This document shows positions 38,611 through 47,220 of a DNA stretch of 64,000 nucleotides, in pieces. Made by a program: the position numbers and the translations under genes. Source of the stretch: Fusibacter ferrireducens (GTDB lineage Bacteria; Bacillota; Clostridia; Peptostreptococcales; Acidaminobacteraceae); NCBI RefSeq assembly GCF_015352425.1, contig NZ_JADKNH010000012.1:62001-126000 (forward strand). Reading direction: 5' to 3'. The first letter of the stretch is position 1, and each line of letters begins with the position of its first letter. Under the pieces are notes generated by a model. It ran no database searches, was not told the DNA's origin, and was given only the letters and a program-made list of their open reading frames with translations.

Positions 38611-39795
38611 TTATTCCCCAAAGACTTCAAGTGCTTGAGTGAAGTCAGCGATAAGATCATCTGCATCTTCAATACCAACGGATAATCTGAACATACCAGG
38701 TGTGATCCCCATTTTTCTTCTTTCATCATCTGGCATATGGCTATGAGAGCTTGTCACTGGATGATTAAGAGTCGTTCTAATGCCACCTAAAGTAGTTGCA
38801 TAGTGAGCAAGATTTAATTTGAGCATAAATTTATTGATCTTTTCTTCATCTTCTGGAATGATAAAGCTCAACATACCACTCATTGTGTCGTCGCTTGCAA
38901 AGAGTTTTTTTGCCAACGCATTTTGTGGGAAGCTCTCAAGACTTGGATGGTTTACTTTTGAAACGTATTTATTTTGTTCAAGAGCTTTAGCTAATTTTGC
39001 TGCACTAGCCATTTGTTTTTTCAAACGAAGATCAATAGTCTGCATGCCTCTAGTCATCATCCAAGCTGCATGTGGGTCACCAGGAGTACCACAAAGCATT
39101 CTAATAGGATGGATCATATCTGTCAATGCTTTAGTTGTTGTAATTGAACCTGAAATAGCATCACTATGGCCGTTCATGAATTTAGTCATGGAGTTGATGA
39201 CAATATCAGCACCAAAAGCAATTGGTTTGATGGCAATTGCAGTGGTAAAAGTGTTGTCAATCATAAGTAATGCGCCATTTGAATGTGCAATTTCAGCCAA
39301 AGCAGGGATATCTGCAATATTCATTGTTGGGTTAGCTAATACCTCTGAGTAAATCAATTTTGTGCTAGGTTTTATCGCTTTTTTTACATTCTCAATGTCA
39401 TCAAAATCAACAAGAGTAGATTCAATACCAAATGTAGGCATTAACTTAGTCATAACGTCAAATGTTTCGCCATAAATATTGCGATTGCAGATCACATGAT
39501 CTCCAGGTTTTAAAATAGTCATCAAAGTAGTAGTGATAGCTCCCATACCAGAAGAGAAAATTAATGAGTCCTCGCCAGCTTCTAAATAGGAAACTATTTG
39601 GCCAAGTGCATCACGGTTCGGATTGTTAGTTCGGACATACGTATAACGAGAGTTATAACATTCTTTTACCTCGTCAAGACTATTCATAGTAAATGCTGTT
39701 ACTGCGAATAATGGGAAAGCCTCGGGCTTATTAAAGTTCATTCCCTTCACAGTTCTGCCCTTATAGAGCAATTCAGATGCAGGTGAAAAATTCAA
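38611..39795 (-). CDS. Cys/Met-metabolism PLP enzyme, lyase paralogue 1
   Basis: This 394-residue fold-type I enzyme belongs to the group of methionine gamma-lyase, cystathionine lyases and synthases. K205 in NSMTKFMNGHSDA is the Schiff-base lysine, and SSGMGAI and MIDNTFTT are family motifs. Two usual motifs differ: the YSR..NPT element reads YVRTNNPNRDAL (NPNR at 58-61), and the C-terminal LG..ESL element reads TLGGIRTTLNHP. It shares both changes with the paralogue at 40284. The start is TTG after AAGGAGG. A MerR-type promoter lies at 39841-39871. The substrate is unknown; methionine, homocysteine, cysteine and an unusual gamma-substituted amino acid are options. Confidence 0.88.
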   Translation of the reverse strand: MNFSPASELLYKGRTVKGMNFNKPEAFPLFAVTAFTMNSLDEVKECYNSRYTYVRTNNPNRDALGQIVSYLEAGEDSLIFSSGMGAITTTLMTILKPGDHVICNRNIYGETFDVMTKLMPTFGIESTLVDFDDIENVKKAIKPSTKLIYSEVLANPTMNIADIPALAEIAHSNGALLMIDNTFTTAIAIKPIAFGADIVINSMTKFMNGHSDAISGSITTTKALTDMIHPIRMLCGTPGDPHAAWMMTRGMQTIDLRLKKQMASAAKLAKALEQNKYVSKVNHPSLESFPQNALAKKLFASDDTMSGMLSFIIPEDEEKINKFMLKLNLAHYATTLGGIRTTLNHPVTSSHSHMPDDERRKMGITPGMFRLSVGIEDADDLIADFTQALEVFGE

Positions 39796-39840
39796 AATAC
39801 TACCTCCTTAAATAGTTTTTTCTTGTTGTTTTCATTTTAA

Positions 39841-39871
39841 TTATATTGTTTATAGTAGGAATAGAGTCAAG
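39841..39871 (-). promoter_or_regulatory. MerR-type promoter of PLP lyase paralogue 1
   Basis: On the minus strand, TTGACT (39871-39866), a 19-bp spacer starting CTATTCCTACTATA, and a consensus TATAAT (39846-39841). It is divergent from the plus-strand copy at 40067. Confidence 0.78.
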
Positions 39872-40066
39872 GCATATTTAATTTTTTTTTCTTGTTTTAT
39901 TTGAGTTCTTTATTAGAAGCGTAATAGACTCTATTTTAGAGCTGTAATTTATAGGAAGCAATGTACAGATTCTATGCAGATAGGCGGTTAAATGCGCAAT
40001 CTGATAGCTCATATGTCTAAAAGACTGAAAATTTAATTTATTTGATGAAGAAAAGTGGATTTTCTA

Positions 40067-40097
40067 TTGACTCTATGATTACTATAGGGTATAAGCT
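40067..40097 (+). promoter_or_regulatory. MerR-type promoter of PLP lyase paralogue 2
   Basis: TTGACT (40067-40072), then CTATGATTACTATAGGG and TATAAG at 17 bp or TAAGCT at 19 bp. The palindrome is one change from the others. A weaker relative (TAGACT, 19 bp, TATAGG) lies at 39926-39956. Confidence 0.65.
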
Positions 40098-40283
40098 TGT
40101 TACATAAATGAAAAGTTTTGCATGTACCAGTTCAATGATTTTAGCTGTATGGAAGGAGCATAAACAGACAATCCTTTCTCAGCAGTGATTGAGGTAAAAG
40201 TGGTATTGTACGTTAATTTGAGTACAATATATTTATGTTGGTTGTATAACAATTCGGAGTAATTAGAAAAGGAGAGAAGGATT

Positions 40284-41480
40284 ATGTTTAATAATTTTGA
40301 TGATGATTTGAGTTTTGAGTCAAGGATTCTTGAGGCAGGGGCATATTTTAATAATCCCACCGATCACCCAGAAGCATTGCCTATCCATTTATCCACAGCA
40401 CATAATGTAGAAGATTTAGATGGCTTGCAAGATCGCTATGATAAAAAAGGATTCTGCTACAATAGAAACAGAAATCCTAATCGTTCTGCACTTGTTGAAA
40501 TGATGAATTGTGTTGAGGGTGGTGAAGAATCCATTGGATGTTCTTCAGGAATGGCTGCTATTTCTTCAGCATTGATTACTTACACAAAAGCAGGAGATCA
40601 TGTACTCTCTGATAAAACACTCTATGGTGAATCTGTAGAAATATTCACAGACATTTTAGAAAAATATGGTGTAGAGACGAGCTTTGTTGATTTTACAAAT
40701 TTAGAAGAAATCAAGGCAAATATCAAACCGAATACAGTGATGTTGTTTACAGAGACTGTATCTAATCCAATGATTATGGTACCGGATCTTAAAAAAATCG
40801 CTGATATTGCTCATGAAAATAACGCACTCTTTATTGTTGATAATACGTTTATGACAGGTGCACTCGTTCAACCGCTTAAGTTCGGCGTAGACATCGTCGT
40901 GAACAGTTTGACTAAGTTTGCCAATGGGCATAGTGATGCGGTTTGTGGTGCTGTAACGGGTAAATCAGAATTGATTAAGCCTATCTACGCTTTACAAGTG
41001 CTTCTTGGCACACAGAGCGATCCTTTCACAAGCTGGTTGACAATGCGTGGTATGAGAACACTGGAGTTAAGAATCAAAAAAGCATGTGAGAATGCAACTG
41101 CTCTAGCACATGCCCTTGAAAAATCACCTTATGTCTTAAGAGTGAGTCATCCTTCACTTGAAAGTCATCCACAACACAAGTTGGCTGTTGAGCAATTTGG
41201 AAAGAACTTCGGCGGTATGATGTTACTAGAATTACCTGAAGACAGAGAAAAAATGAACAAGTTCATGCGTTCATTGAACCTTTGTCATTATGCAATGACG
41301 CTTGGCGGATACCGTACGACTATGGCTTATCCACCAATGAGCTCACATAGTAACTTTACTAAAGAAGAAAGACTTGCTATTGGACTTACAGATGGTATGT
41401 TGAGAATTTCTGTAGGGATTGAAAATACAGAAGATCTTGTGAATGACTTCTTACAAGCATTAGAAAAGGCCTATGCATAG
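40284..41480 (+). CDS. Cys/Met-metabolism PLP enzyme, lyase paralogue 2
   Basis: This 398-residue enzyme is a divergent paralogue of the protein encoded at 38611, transcribed in the opposite direction. K211 in NSLTKFANGHSDA is the Schiff-base lysine, with SSGMAAI and IVDNTFMTG. The same unusual motifs are present: YNRNRNPNRSAL (NPNR at 64-67) and TLGGYRTTMAYPPMSSHS. Conservation of these changes in both copies argues for a distinct subfamily with its own substrate. A GGAG site precedes the ATG. The upstream 490-base spacer holds the divergent MerR-type promoters. Confidence 0.88.
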   Translation: MFNNFDDDLSFESRILEAGAYFNNPTDHPEALPIHLSTAHNVEDLDGLQDRYDKKGFCYNRNRNPNRSALVEMMNCVEGGEESIGCSSGMAAISSALITYTKAGDHVLSDKTLYGESVEIFTDILEKYGVETSFVDFTNLEEIKANIKPNTVMLFTETVSNPMIMVPDLKKIADIAHENNALFIVDNTFMTGALVQPLKFGVDIVVNSLTKFANGHSDAVCGAVTGKSELIKPIYALQVLLGTQSDPFTSWLTMRGMRTLELRIKKACENATALAHALEKSPYVLRVSHPSLESHPQHKLAVEQFGKNFGGMMLLELPEDREKMNKFMRSLNLCHYAMTLGGYRTTMAYPPMSSHSNFTKEERLAIGLTDGMLRISVGIENTEDLVNDFLQALEKAYA

Positions 41481-41617
41481 TTCAATGGCTTTCTTAAAAT
41501 GAGGTTTACTGTCAGATGAATTAAGGTTTTAACGTTGAATTCTGATGATGACTTTAGATTGTAAACAAGTAAATTTGTAAGTATATGATATATCTTATAT
41601 AGAGAGGTTGATAAAAG

Positions 41618-42982
41618 ATGGAAAATGAAAAAATCATTTCTGGAATGATTGAAAAGGCCAGAGCAGGTCAAAAGGAATTCGAAAATTACTCACAAGAACA
41701 AGTGGATGAGATTGTAAAAATCATCGCTAAAACGGTTTTTGATAATGCTGAGTTGCTTGCGAAAATGGCAGTAGAAGAAACGCGAATGGGCGTTTACGAG
41801 CACAAAGTAAAGAAAAACATGGGTAAGTCAAGAATTATTTGGAATAGCTTAAAGGGTAAAAAATCTGTTGGGATCATTGAAGAAGATCAAGAAAATGGCA
41901 TCATCAAAGTGGCTAAACCTATGGGAATCATAGGCGCAGTAGCACCTTGTACCAATCCAATCGTAACGCCAATGTGTAATGCAATGTTTGCTTTGAAAGG
42001 CAGAAATGCAATTATCATAGCACCGCATCCAAGAGCAAAGAAATGTGTATGGCACACAGTGGCATTAATCAATGAGAACTTGAAAAAAATAAATGCGCCA
42101 GAAGGTCTTATCCAAACGATTGAAGAACCGAGCATAGAATTGACGAATTTATTGATGAAAAGTGCTGATGTAGTTGTGGCAACAGGTGGAATGGGTATGG
42201 TAAAATCAGCTTATTCAAGTGGAAAGCCAGCATTTGGCGTTGGCGCAGGCAATGTACAATGTATCGTCGATCGCGATGTGGATTTCAAGGAAGTTGTGCC
42301 AAAAATTATTGAAGGTAGAACTTTTGATAACGGTATTATTTGTTCTGGGGAACAAATGGTTATCGTCCATGAAGATGACTTTGATGCCATCTTAAAAGAA
42401 TTTAAAGCGAATGGCGCTTATTTTATAGAAAGTGCAGAAGAAAAGAACAAACTTAAAAAAGGCATATTCGATGAAAATGGCGTTATGGATAGAAAGGCAG
42501 TAGGCCAGTCCGTGGAGGCTGTGGCAGCGCTTTCCGATATAAGCATTCCTGAAAATGCATCGGTTATCATGGTGGAGATCGACAATGCGGATAAAACTGA
42601 TTTATTCCGTAAAGAAAAAATGTGTCCAGTTATAGGCATCGTGAAATACAAAACACTGGATGAAGCGATTGAGATTGCACAAATGGATCTTGAAATAGAA
42701 GGCAAGGGTCATTCTGTGGCTATGCATTCCAATAATAAGGAAAACATTAAAATTGCAGGAGAAAAACTCACAGTAAGCAGACTTTTAATTAACCAAATAT
42801 GTGCAACTATGAATGGCGGCAGCTTTAGCAATGGACTTGCAGCAACAACAACTTTGGGATGTGGTTCATGGGGCAATAACAGTATTTCAGAAAACTTGGA
42901 CTACAAACATTTGATTAATATTTCAAGAATTGCATTTTCAATTGAGGGTTCACAACCATCTGACGAAGAAATATGGGGGTAA
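41618..42982 (+). CDS. CoA-acylating aldehyde dehydrogenase (succinate-semialdehyde / sulfoacetaldehyde type)
   Basis: This 454-residue enzyme oxidises an aldehyde with CoA and NAD(P)+ to an acyl-CoA. The family features are KPMGIIGAVAPCTNPIVTP, VVVATGGMGMVKSAYSSGKP, GVGAGNVQCIVD and NGIICSGEQ with catalytic cysteine C242. It is monofunctional, without the alcohol dehydrogenase part of AdhE. Nearest well-known types are the acylating succinate-semialdehyde dehydrogenase of Clostridium kluyveri and the sulfoacetaldehyde dehydrogenases SauS/SqwD. It starts an operon with a succinyl-CoA-synthetase-like pair, so the acyl-CoA is probably turned into acid plus ATP. Confidence 0.88.
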   Translation: MENEKIISGMIEKARAGQKEFENYSQEQVDEIVKIIAKTVFDNAELLAKMAVEETRMGVYEHKVKKNMGKSRIIWNSLKGKKSVGIIEEDQENGIIKVAKPMGIIGAVAPCTNPIVTPMCNAMFALKGRNAIIIAPHPRAKKCVWHTVALINENLKKINAPEGLIQTIEEPSIELTNLLMKSADVVVATGGMGMVKSAYSSGKPAFGVGAGNVQCIVDRDVDFKEVVPKIIEGRTFDNGIICSGEQMVIVHEDDFDAILKEFKANGAYFIESAEEKNKLKKGIFDENGVMDRKAVGQSVEAVAALSDISIPENASVIMVEIDNADKTDLFRKEKMCPVIGIVKYKTLDEAIEIAQMDLEIEGKGHSVAMHSNNKENIKIAGEKLTVSRLLINQICATMNGGSFSNGLAATTTLGCGSWGNNSISENLDYKHLINISRIAFSIEGSQPSDEEIWG

Positions 42983-42989
42983 CTGATAT

Positions 42990-44135
42990 ATGAAATTTAT
43001 GGAATATCAAGCAAGAGAAGTTTTTGAAGAATATGGGATACCGGTTAAAAAGGCAGTTGTCATAGACAGTTTAGAAAATATAGATGAGCAGATAAAGGGA
43101 TTGACTTTTCCTCTAGTTGTCAAGGCACAGGTCCAAATTGGTGGTAGAGGAAAAGCTGGAGGCGTTCAATTCGCAGAAGATAGTGACTCACTCAAAGCCA
43201 TTTGTGCTAAGATGCTTCACAGTGTTCTGAAGGGCCATAAAGTCAATAAAATAATGATCGTTGAAAAAGCCGAAGGCATCAGTGAAATGTACCTTAGTAT
43301 CATTTTAGATAGACTGAGCAAAAGACCAATGATTATTTTTAGTTCACAAGGTGGCGTCGATATAGAAGAAACTGCAGTGACGAATCCTGAAGCAATCATA
43401 AAGGTGCCAATCTATCCAGAAGTGGGTGTTCAAAAGTATACAGTGCATTATCTGATCAACAAAAGTGGTATTGATAAAGGCCTGTTAGAACCGCTTTATG
43501 ATATCATATCAAAATTGTATAAAGTTTTCTTGGCAATAGATGCGCTTATTGTGGAGATCAATCCGCTTTTAGTTTGTGCTGAAAATGAAATCATTGCACT
43601 GGATGGAAAAGTGGATGTGGATGACAGTGCGTTGTATAGACAACCAAAAGTTTTAGAGTACAGAGATTCTATTCAAGAAGAGGCTCTTGTGCTTGAAGCT
43701 CGAAAATATAAATTCTTATATATTCCTGTTGAAGAAGGCGGAGATGTTGCTGTAATCAGTAACGGTTCTGGAATGCTCATGTCTTGTATTGATCACATTA
43801 CAAAGGCAGGTATGACCGTTGGTGCTGTGTTGGATCTAGGCGGTGGTGCGACTTCAGATAAAATTAAGGAAGCGGTTCGAATCATGCTATCCAATACGGA
43901 TATCAAGTATTTGTTCATCAATATCTTTGGTGGGATCACCAGATGTAACGAAGTTGCAGAAGGTGTGAAGATAGCCATGGAATTACAACCTAAGGGTAAA
44001 TGTGTCATCGTGAGACTTGAAGGGACTAATAAGGAAATGGGCATCGAAATAATCAAGTCTATAAACTATGATGTTGTATCTGTGGATGGACTAGTAGAAG
44101 GTGTTGAGGAGCTTTATAAAAGGAGGCAACAATAA
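42990..44135 (+). CDS. Acyl-CoA synthetase (ADP/NDP-forming) beta subunit, SucC-like
   Basis: This 381-residue subunit has the N-terminal ATP-grasp domain starting MKFMEYQAREVFEEYGIPV, the QVQIGGRGKAGGVQF nucleotide loop, EINPLLVCAENEIIALDGK for metal binding, and the C-terminal LDLGGGATSDKIKEA region where the alpha subunit binds. The architecture is that of succinyl-CoA synthetase beta. Gene order behind an acylating aldehyde dehydrogenase suggests it works in the ATP-making direction. Its stop overlaps the next start by one base. Sulfoacetate-CoA ligases (SqwKL) have the same fold, so the acid is not fixed. Confidence 0.9.
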   Translation: MKFMEYQAREVFEEYGIPVKKAVVIDSLENIDEQIKGLTFPLVVKAQVQIGGRGKAGGVQFAEDSDSLKAICAKMLHSVLKGHKVNKIMIVEKAEGISEMYLSIILDRLSKRPMIIFSSQGGVDIEETAVTNPEAIIKVPIYPEVGVQKYTVHYLINKSGIDKGLLEPLYDIISKLYKVFLAIDALIVEINPLLVCAENEIIALDGKVDVDDSALYRQPKVLEYRDSIQEEALVLEARKYKFLYIPVEEGGDVAVISNGSGMLMSCIDHITKAGMTVGAVLDLGGGATSDKIKEAVRIMLSNTDIKYLFINIFGGITRCNEVAEGVKIAMELQPKGKCVIVRLEGTNKEMGIEIIKSINYDVVSVDGLVEGVEELYKRRQQ

Positions 44136-45004
44136 TGAGTGTGCTCATTGATAAGAATACACGATTAATTGTACAGGGCATAACAGGCAGAGAAGGCACA
44201 TTTCATGCTGAACAAATGCTTCAATATGGTACTCAAGTGGTTGCAGGGGTAACAACGGGAAAAGGCGGTCAAACTGTCCTTGGCGTTCCTGTGTTTGACA
44301 CGGTGAAAGAAGCGATAGAAGCTACAAATGCAAATGCTTCAATCTTATTTGTACCTGCAAAGCATACGGCAGCAGGTGTATATGAAGCATTGGATGCAGG
44401 ATTAGAGCTTGTTATTACAATAGCAGAGCACGTGCCAGTGAAAGATATGATGGGTATATACCACTTTTCAAAATCTAAAAATTGTAGAGTGATAGGACCT
44501 AACTCATTTGGGATCATATCACCTGGCAAAGCAAAAGCTGGATTTATGTCTCATAAGATCTTTTCTGAGGGCAATGTTGGCGTGATGTCCAGAAGTGCAA
44601 CCAACTGTTATGAAACGATATCCATGATGACAAACAATGGCATTGGTCAGTCTACTTGTATTGGCGTAGGCGGAGACATGATTCCGGGTTCTACATTTTT
44701 AGATTTATTGCCATTATTTGAGCAAGATGAGCAAACCAAAATGATTGTTATGATTGGTGAAATCGGCGGCAACGAAGAAGAACTCGCTGCAGAATATATA
44801 AAAGAAAATATTACAAAACCTGTAATCGCTTTAATTGCTGGTAAAAATGCACCTAAGGGTAAAAGCATGGGACATGCAGGTGCAATTGTATCAGCGGATG
44901 GTACAGGGAGCGCTGAAAATAAAGAAAAAATGTTAGCTGCTGCTGGTGTTCATATTGCAGAAAACACAGCTGGCATCGTGGAAATTGTAAAAAAATTATT
45001 ATGA
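44135..45004 (+). CDS. Acyl-CoA synthetase (ADP/NDP-forming) alpha subunit, SucD-like
   Basis: This 289-residue partner carries the CoA-binding Rossmann domain (IVQGITGREGTFHAEQML) and the phosphohistidine loop MGHAGAIVSADG, in which H247 is the phosphorylated residue. GGDMIPGSTFLD and MIGEIGGNEEE match the family. Small changes from SucD, such as SATNCYE where SGTLTYE is usual, leave room for a different acid. It is the last gene of the operon, followed by two terminators. Confidence 0.9.
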   Translation: MSVLIDKNTRLIVQGITGREGTFHAEQMLQYGTQVVAGVTTGKGGQTVLGVPVFDTVKEAIEATNANASILFVPAKHTAAGVYEALDAGLELVITIAEHVPVKDMMGIYHFSKSKNCRVIGPNSFGIISPGKAKAGFMSHKIFSEGNVGVMSRSATNCYETISMMTNNGIGQSTCIGVGGDMIPGSTFLDLLPLFEQDEQTKMIVMIGEIGGNEEELAAEYIKENITKPVIALIAGKNAPKGKSMGHAGAIVSADGTGSAENKEKMLAAAGVHIAENTAGIVEIVKKLL

Positions 45005-45019
45005 AGTATTTCCCCCTCT

Positions 45020-45064
45020 AAAAAGGCTTCACCTATTTAAAATAAATGGGTGGGGCCTTTTATA
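45020..45064 (+). terminator. Terminator 1 after the acyl-CoA synthetase operon
   Basis: AAAAGGCTTCACCTATTTA pairs with TAAATGGGTGGGGCCTTTT with minor bulges and a T-rich end. Confidence 0.85.
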
Positions 45065-45142
45065 TGGTGCGCCTAGCATGAGTGAACCGAATACGCATCT
45101 AGAGTTGTTTTCGGTTCGGTTGAAAGCCTTGATAAATAGCGG

Positions 45143-45185
45143 AAACAAAGAATCGAGTCGAAAAGGACTCGATTCTTTGTTTTTG
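45143..45185 (+). terminator. Terminator 2 after the acyl-CoA synthetase operon
   Basis: A perfect 17-bp stem (45143-45159 and 45166-45182) with a GAAAAG loop and a T run insulates the following sigma-54 promoter. Confidence 0.88.
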
Positions 45186-45202
45186 AATAAAAGGAATGTT
45201 AC

Positions 45203-45230
45203 AATTACAAGCCTTTGAAGACTTGTAATT
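45203..45230 (+). promoter_or_regulatory. Inverted repeat abutting the sigma-54 promoter
   Basis: AATTACAAG (45203-45211) and CTTGTAATT (45222-45230) are perfect 9-bp arms with 10 bases between. The repeat ends at the base before the -24 box. AATTACAAG also occurs as a half site at 47151-47159. Confidence 0.5.
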
Positions 45231-45248
45231 TTGGCAGGATAATTGCTT
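45231..45248 (+). promoter_or_regulatory. Sigma-54 (-24/-12) promoter of the amide-hydrolase cluster
   Basis: TTGGCAGGATAATTGCTT has GG at 45233-45234 and GC at 45245-45246 with exactly ten bases between, as sigma-54 requires. A sigma-54 activator gene ends the cluster. The distance to the first start (45477) gives a leader of about 220 bases. 45249-45476 shows no gene. Confidence 0.75.
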
Positions 45249-45476
45249 ATTAATATAATGTAATATAATATTTTTTATCAATAGATGCAGTGTTGCAAAG
45301 TATTATGTCAAAGAAACACATTTGTTATTGAGGAAGATATTATTCTATGAGGTTGAAAGAGAGGAGGTGTTTAGACCACTATATAATAGAAGGTATATAG
45401 AAGGTGTATCAAAATTATAGAATTCGTACCAGATAATCACACTTGGAGTTTCACACAATAATCTTGGAGGAATAGA

Positions 45477-46136
45477 ATGAAAATATTGCCTAGAGTTAAT
45501 AATCTTAGTAAAGATATCATTGAAAGATACAAAAATGCAGAGCCTGCAACCGCAGGACATTATATTCATACGGGATTTATGAATCCATCTATTAAACCCA
45601 TATTTCCAAATGTTAAAGTTGTTGGACCGGCGTTTACCTTAAAAATTACAGTGAATGATTCAACACTACTGCACTACAGCCTAGACTTGATTCAACCGGG
45701 TGACATCATTGTAATTGATCGGATAGGTGATGATATCTATGCGCCAGTGGGTGATGTACTGGCATTAGCAGCAAAGACACGGGGTGCTGCAGCTATTATT
45801 GTGGATGGTCCAGTAACCGATATACATGGCATCGCAGATGTGGGGATTCCTGTATTTGCAACAGGAGTGTCTGTAGTTACCACAAAATTACTTGGATTAT
45901 ATGGAGAAATAAATACCTCAATCCAGTGTGGTGGCGCAGTTGTCAATCCTGGAGATTTGATTTTTGGAGATGATACAGGTATATTGGTTATTAAATGCGA
46001 AGATGCAGAAGCGCTATTAGAAAAGATAGAAAGTGATATGGCATTTGAAAAAGTGCTAATAGAAAAGATAAAAAGTGGTGTGAGTTTAGCTGAATTATCT
46101 GGTGCTGCTGAATTGGTGAAATCAAAAATATTGTAA
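45477..46136 (+). CDS. RraA / 4-hydroxy-4-methyl-2-oxoglutarate aldolase family protein
   Basis: This 219-residue protein has the RraA-like fold with VVGPAFTLKITVND near 43-56, PGDIIVIDRIGD, GDVLALAAKTRGAAAIIVDG and the VNPGDLIFGDDTGILVI end. The segment GDVLALAAKTRGAAAIIVDGPVTD contains the arginine and aspartate expected for metal and pyruvate binding in class II pyruvate aldolases (listed here in parts). Such enzymes cleave HMG-type compounds or decarboxylate oxaloacetate; others regulate RNase E, an unlikely role here. Context with a 2-hydroxycarboxylate transporter and hydrolases supports catabolism. Confidence 0.82.
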   Translation: MKILPRVNNLSKDIIERYKNAEPATAGHYIHTGFMNPSIKPIFPNVKVVGPAFTLKITVNDSTLLHYSLDLIQPGDIIVIDRIGDDIYAPVGDVLALAAKTRGAAAIIVDGPVTDIHGIADVGIPVFATGVSVVTTKLLGLYGEINTSIQCGGAVVNPGDLIFGDDTGILVIKCEDAEALLEKIESDMAFEKVLIEKIKSGVSLAELSGAAELVKSKIL

Positions 46137-46212
46137 TCTCTTTTGCGTATATTTTTAAATGAATGAATCGGCAAACTGGATGTTATAACAAATGATTGAG
46201 GAGAATACGAAG

Positions 46213-47022
46213 ATGCAGAAAATTCGAATTGGGTTAGGACAAATAAATACAAAAGATGATATTGAGAAGAATCTAGAGACCATCCAAGCCATTACAGAGC
46301 AATGTGCTGTAGAAGGCGCTAATATAGTAATCTTTCCTGAATGCTCAACCTATCTATCTGATGAAAATATGATAGAACATGCAGAGTCTTTGGACGGTAA
46401 TATTATCAATACTCTCAAAAAAATAGCTCAAAAGAATAATGTGTATATTCATAATGGTAGTTTTTTAGAAAAGAATGAATTTGATGAAAAAGTATATAAC
46501 ACATCTGTTTTGATAAATCCTACGGGAGAAATTGAGGCTATATATAGGAAGATACATTTATTTGATGTGGAGATTCCGGGAGTAGTGAATGAAAAAGAAT
46601 CGGATGTTGTTAAAAATGGGCATGAAGCTGTTAATACAATCAATGAAATGGGTAATTTCGGATTTTCTATTTGTTATGACTTGAGATTCCCAGAATTATT
46701 CAGGAGACTCACTGAAAAGGGCGCAAAATTAATTTTCGTACCAGCTGCATTCACACTCTATACAGGTAAAGACCATTGGGAAGTGCTATTGAGATCAAGG
46801 GCTATCGAAAATCAAGTGTATATAGTTGGTGTAAATCAGTTTGGAGAAAGGCCCATTGGGAAATCATCTTATGGCAATAGCATGGTGGTAGATCCTTGGG
46901 GAGTGGTTATAGCAAGAGCTCAAGAAAAGGTGGGCTATTTGATAGCAGACGTAGATATGACGTATCTAGAAAATACAAGAAAAACACTCCCGTGTCTGAC
47001 GCATAAAAGAGATTTTATATAG
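46213..47022 (+). CDS. Carbon-nitrogen hydrolase (nitrilase superfamily, omega-amidase-like)
   Basis: This 269-residue enzyme hydrolyses an amide or nitrile bond. The catalytic triad is visible: E in IFPECSTYL, K in AIYRKIHLFD and C in FSICYDLRFPELFR. The DLRFPELFR context is typical of Nit2/omega-amidase proteins that act on dicarboxylic acid monoamides such as alpha-ketoglutaramate or succinamate. The ATG at 46213 follows GAGGAG by 10 bases; an earlier ATG at 46192 has no site. It is the second gene of the sigma-54 cluster. Confidence 0.88.
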   Translation: MQKIRIGLGQINTKDDIEKNLETIQAITEQCAVEGANIVIFPECSTYLSDENMIEHAESLDGNIINTLKKIAQKNNVYIHNGSFLEKNEFDEKVYNTSVLINPTGEIEAIYRKIHLFDVEIPGVVNEKESDVVKNGHEAVNTINEMGNFGFSICYDLRFPELFRRLTEKGAKLIFVPAAFTLYTGKDHWEVLLRSRAIENQVYIVGVNQFGERPIGKSSYGNSMVVDPWGVVIARAQEKVGYLIADVDMTYLENTRKTLPCLTHKRDFI

Positions 47023-47220
47023 GATATGATCGCTGAGGCATCTGGTTGCAAATTAGTCAATTGAAGTTCTTTGGCAAGAAGAGTGTATTCAGCATAATTT
47101 TCTAAAGAGCATTTTAATTTAGCGAGGTGATAAAATGAGATAATATATACAATTACAAGTGCATATAGTTATTTGCATACGGGAAATGGTTAAAATGAAG
47201 TAATAAATGGGAGGAAGACC

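Noticed and set aside
39926-39956. Additional MerR-type promoter TAGACT-19-TATAGG
   Set aside because: Only a partial palindrome (CTCTATTTTAGAG) and poor -35/-10 boxes; noted as a weak relative, not counted in the regulon.
40122-40163. 13-codon frame with Cys and Met codons upstream of PLP lyase 2
   Set aside because: There is no convincing ribosome binding site and no attenuator hairpin, so a leader peptide is not supported.
47080-47100. Sigma-54-like TTTGGCAAGAAGAGTGTATT upstream of the M20 gene
   Set aside because: The -12 dinucleotide is GT, not GC, and the rest is a poor match, so it is not listed as a promoter.
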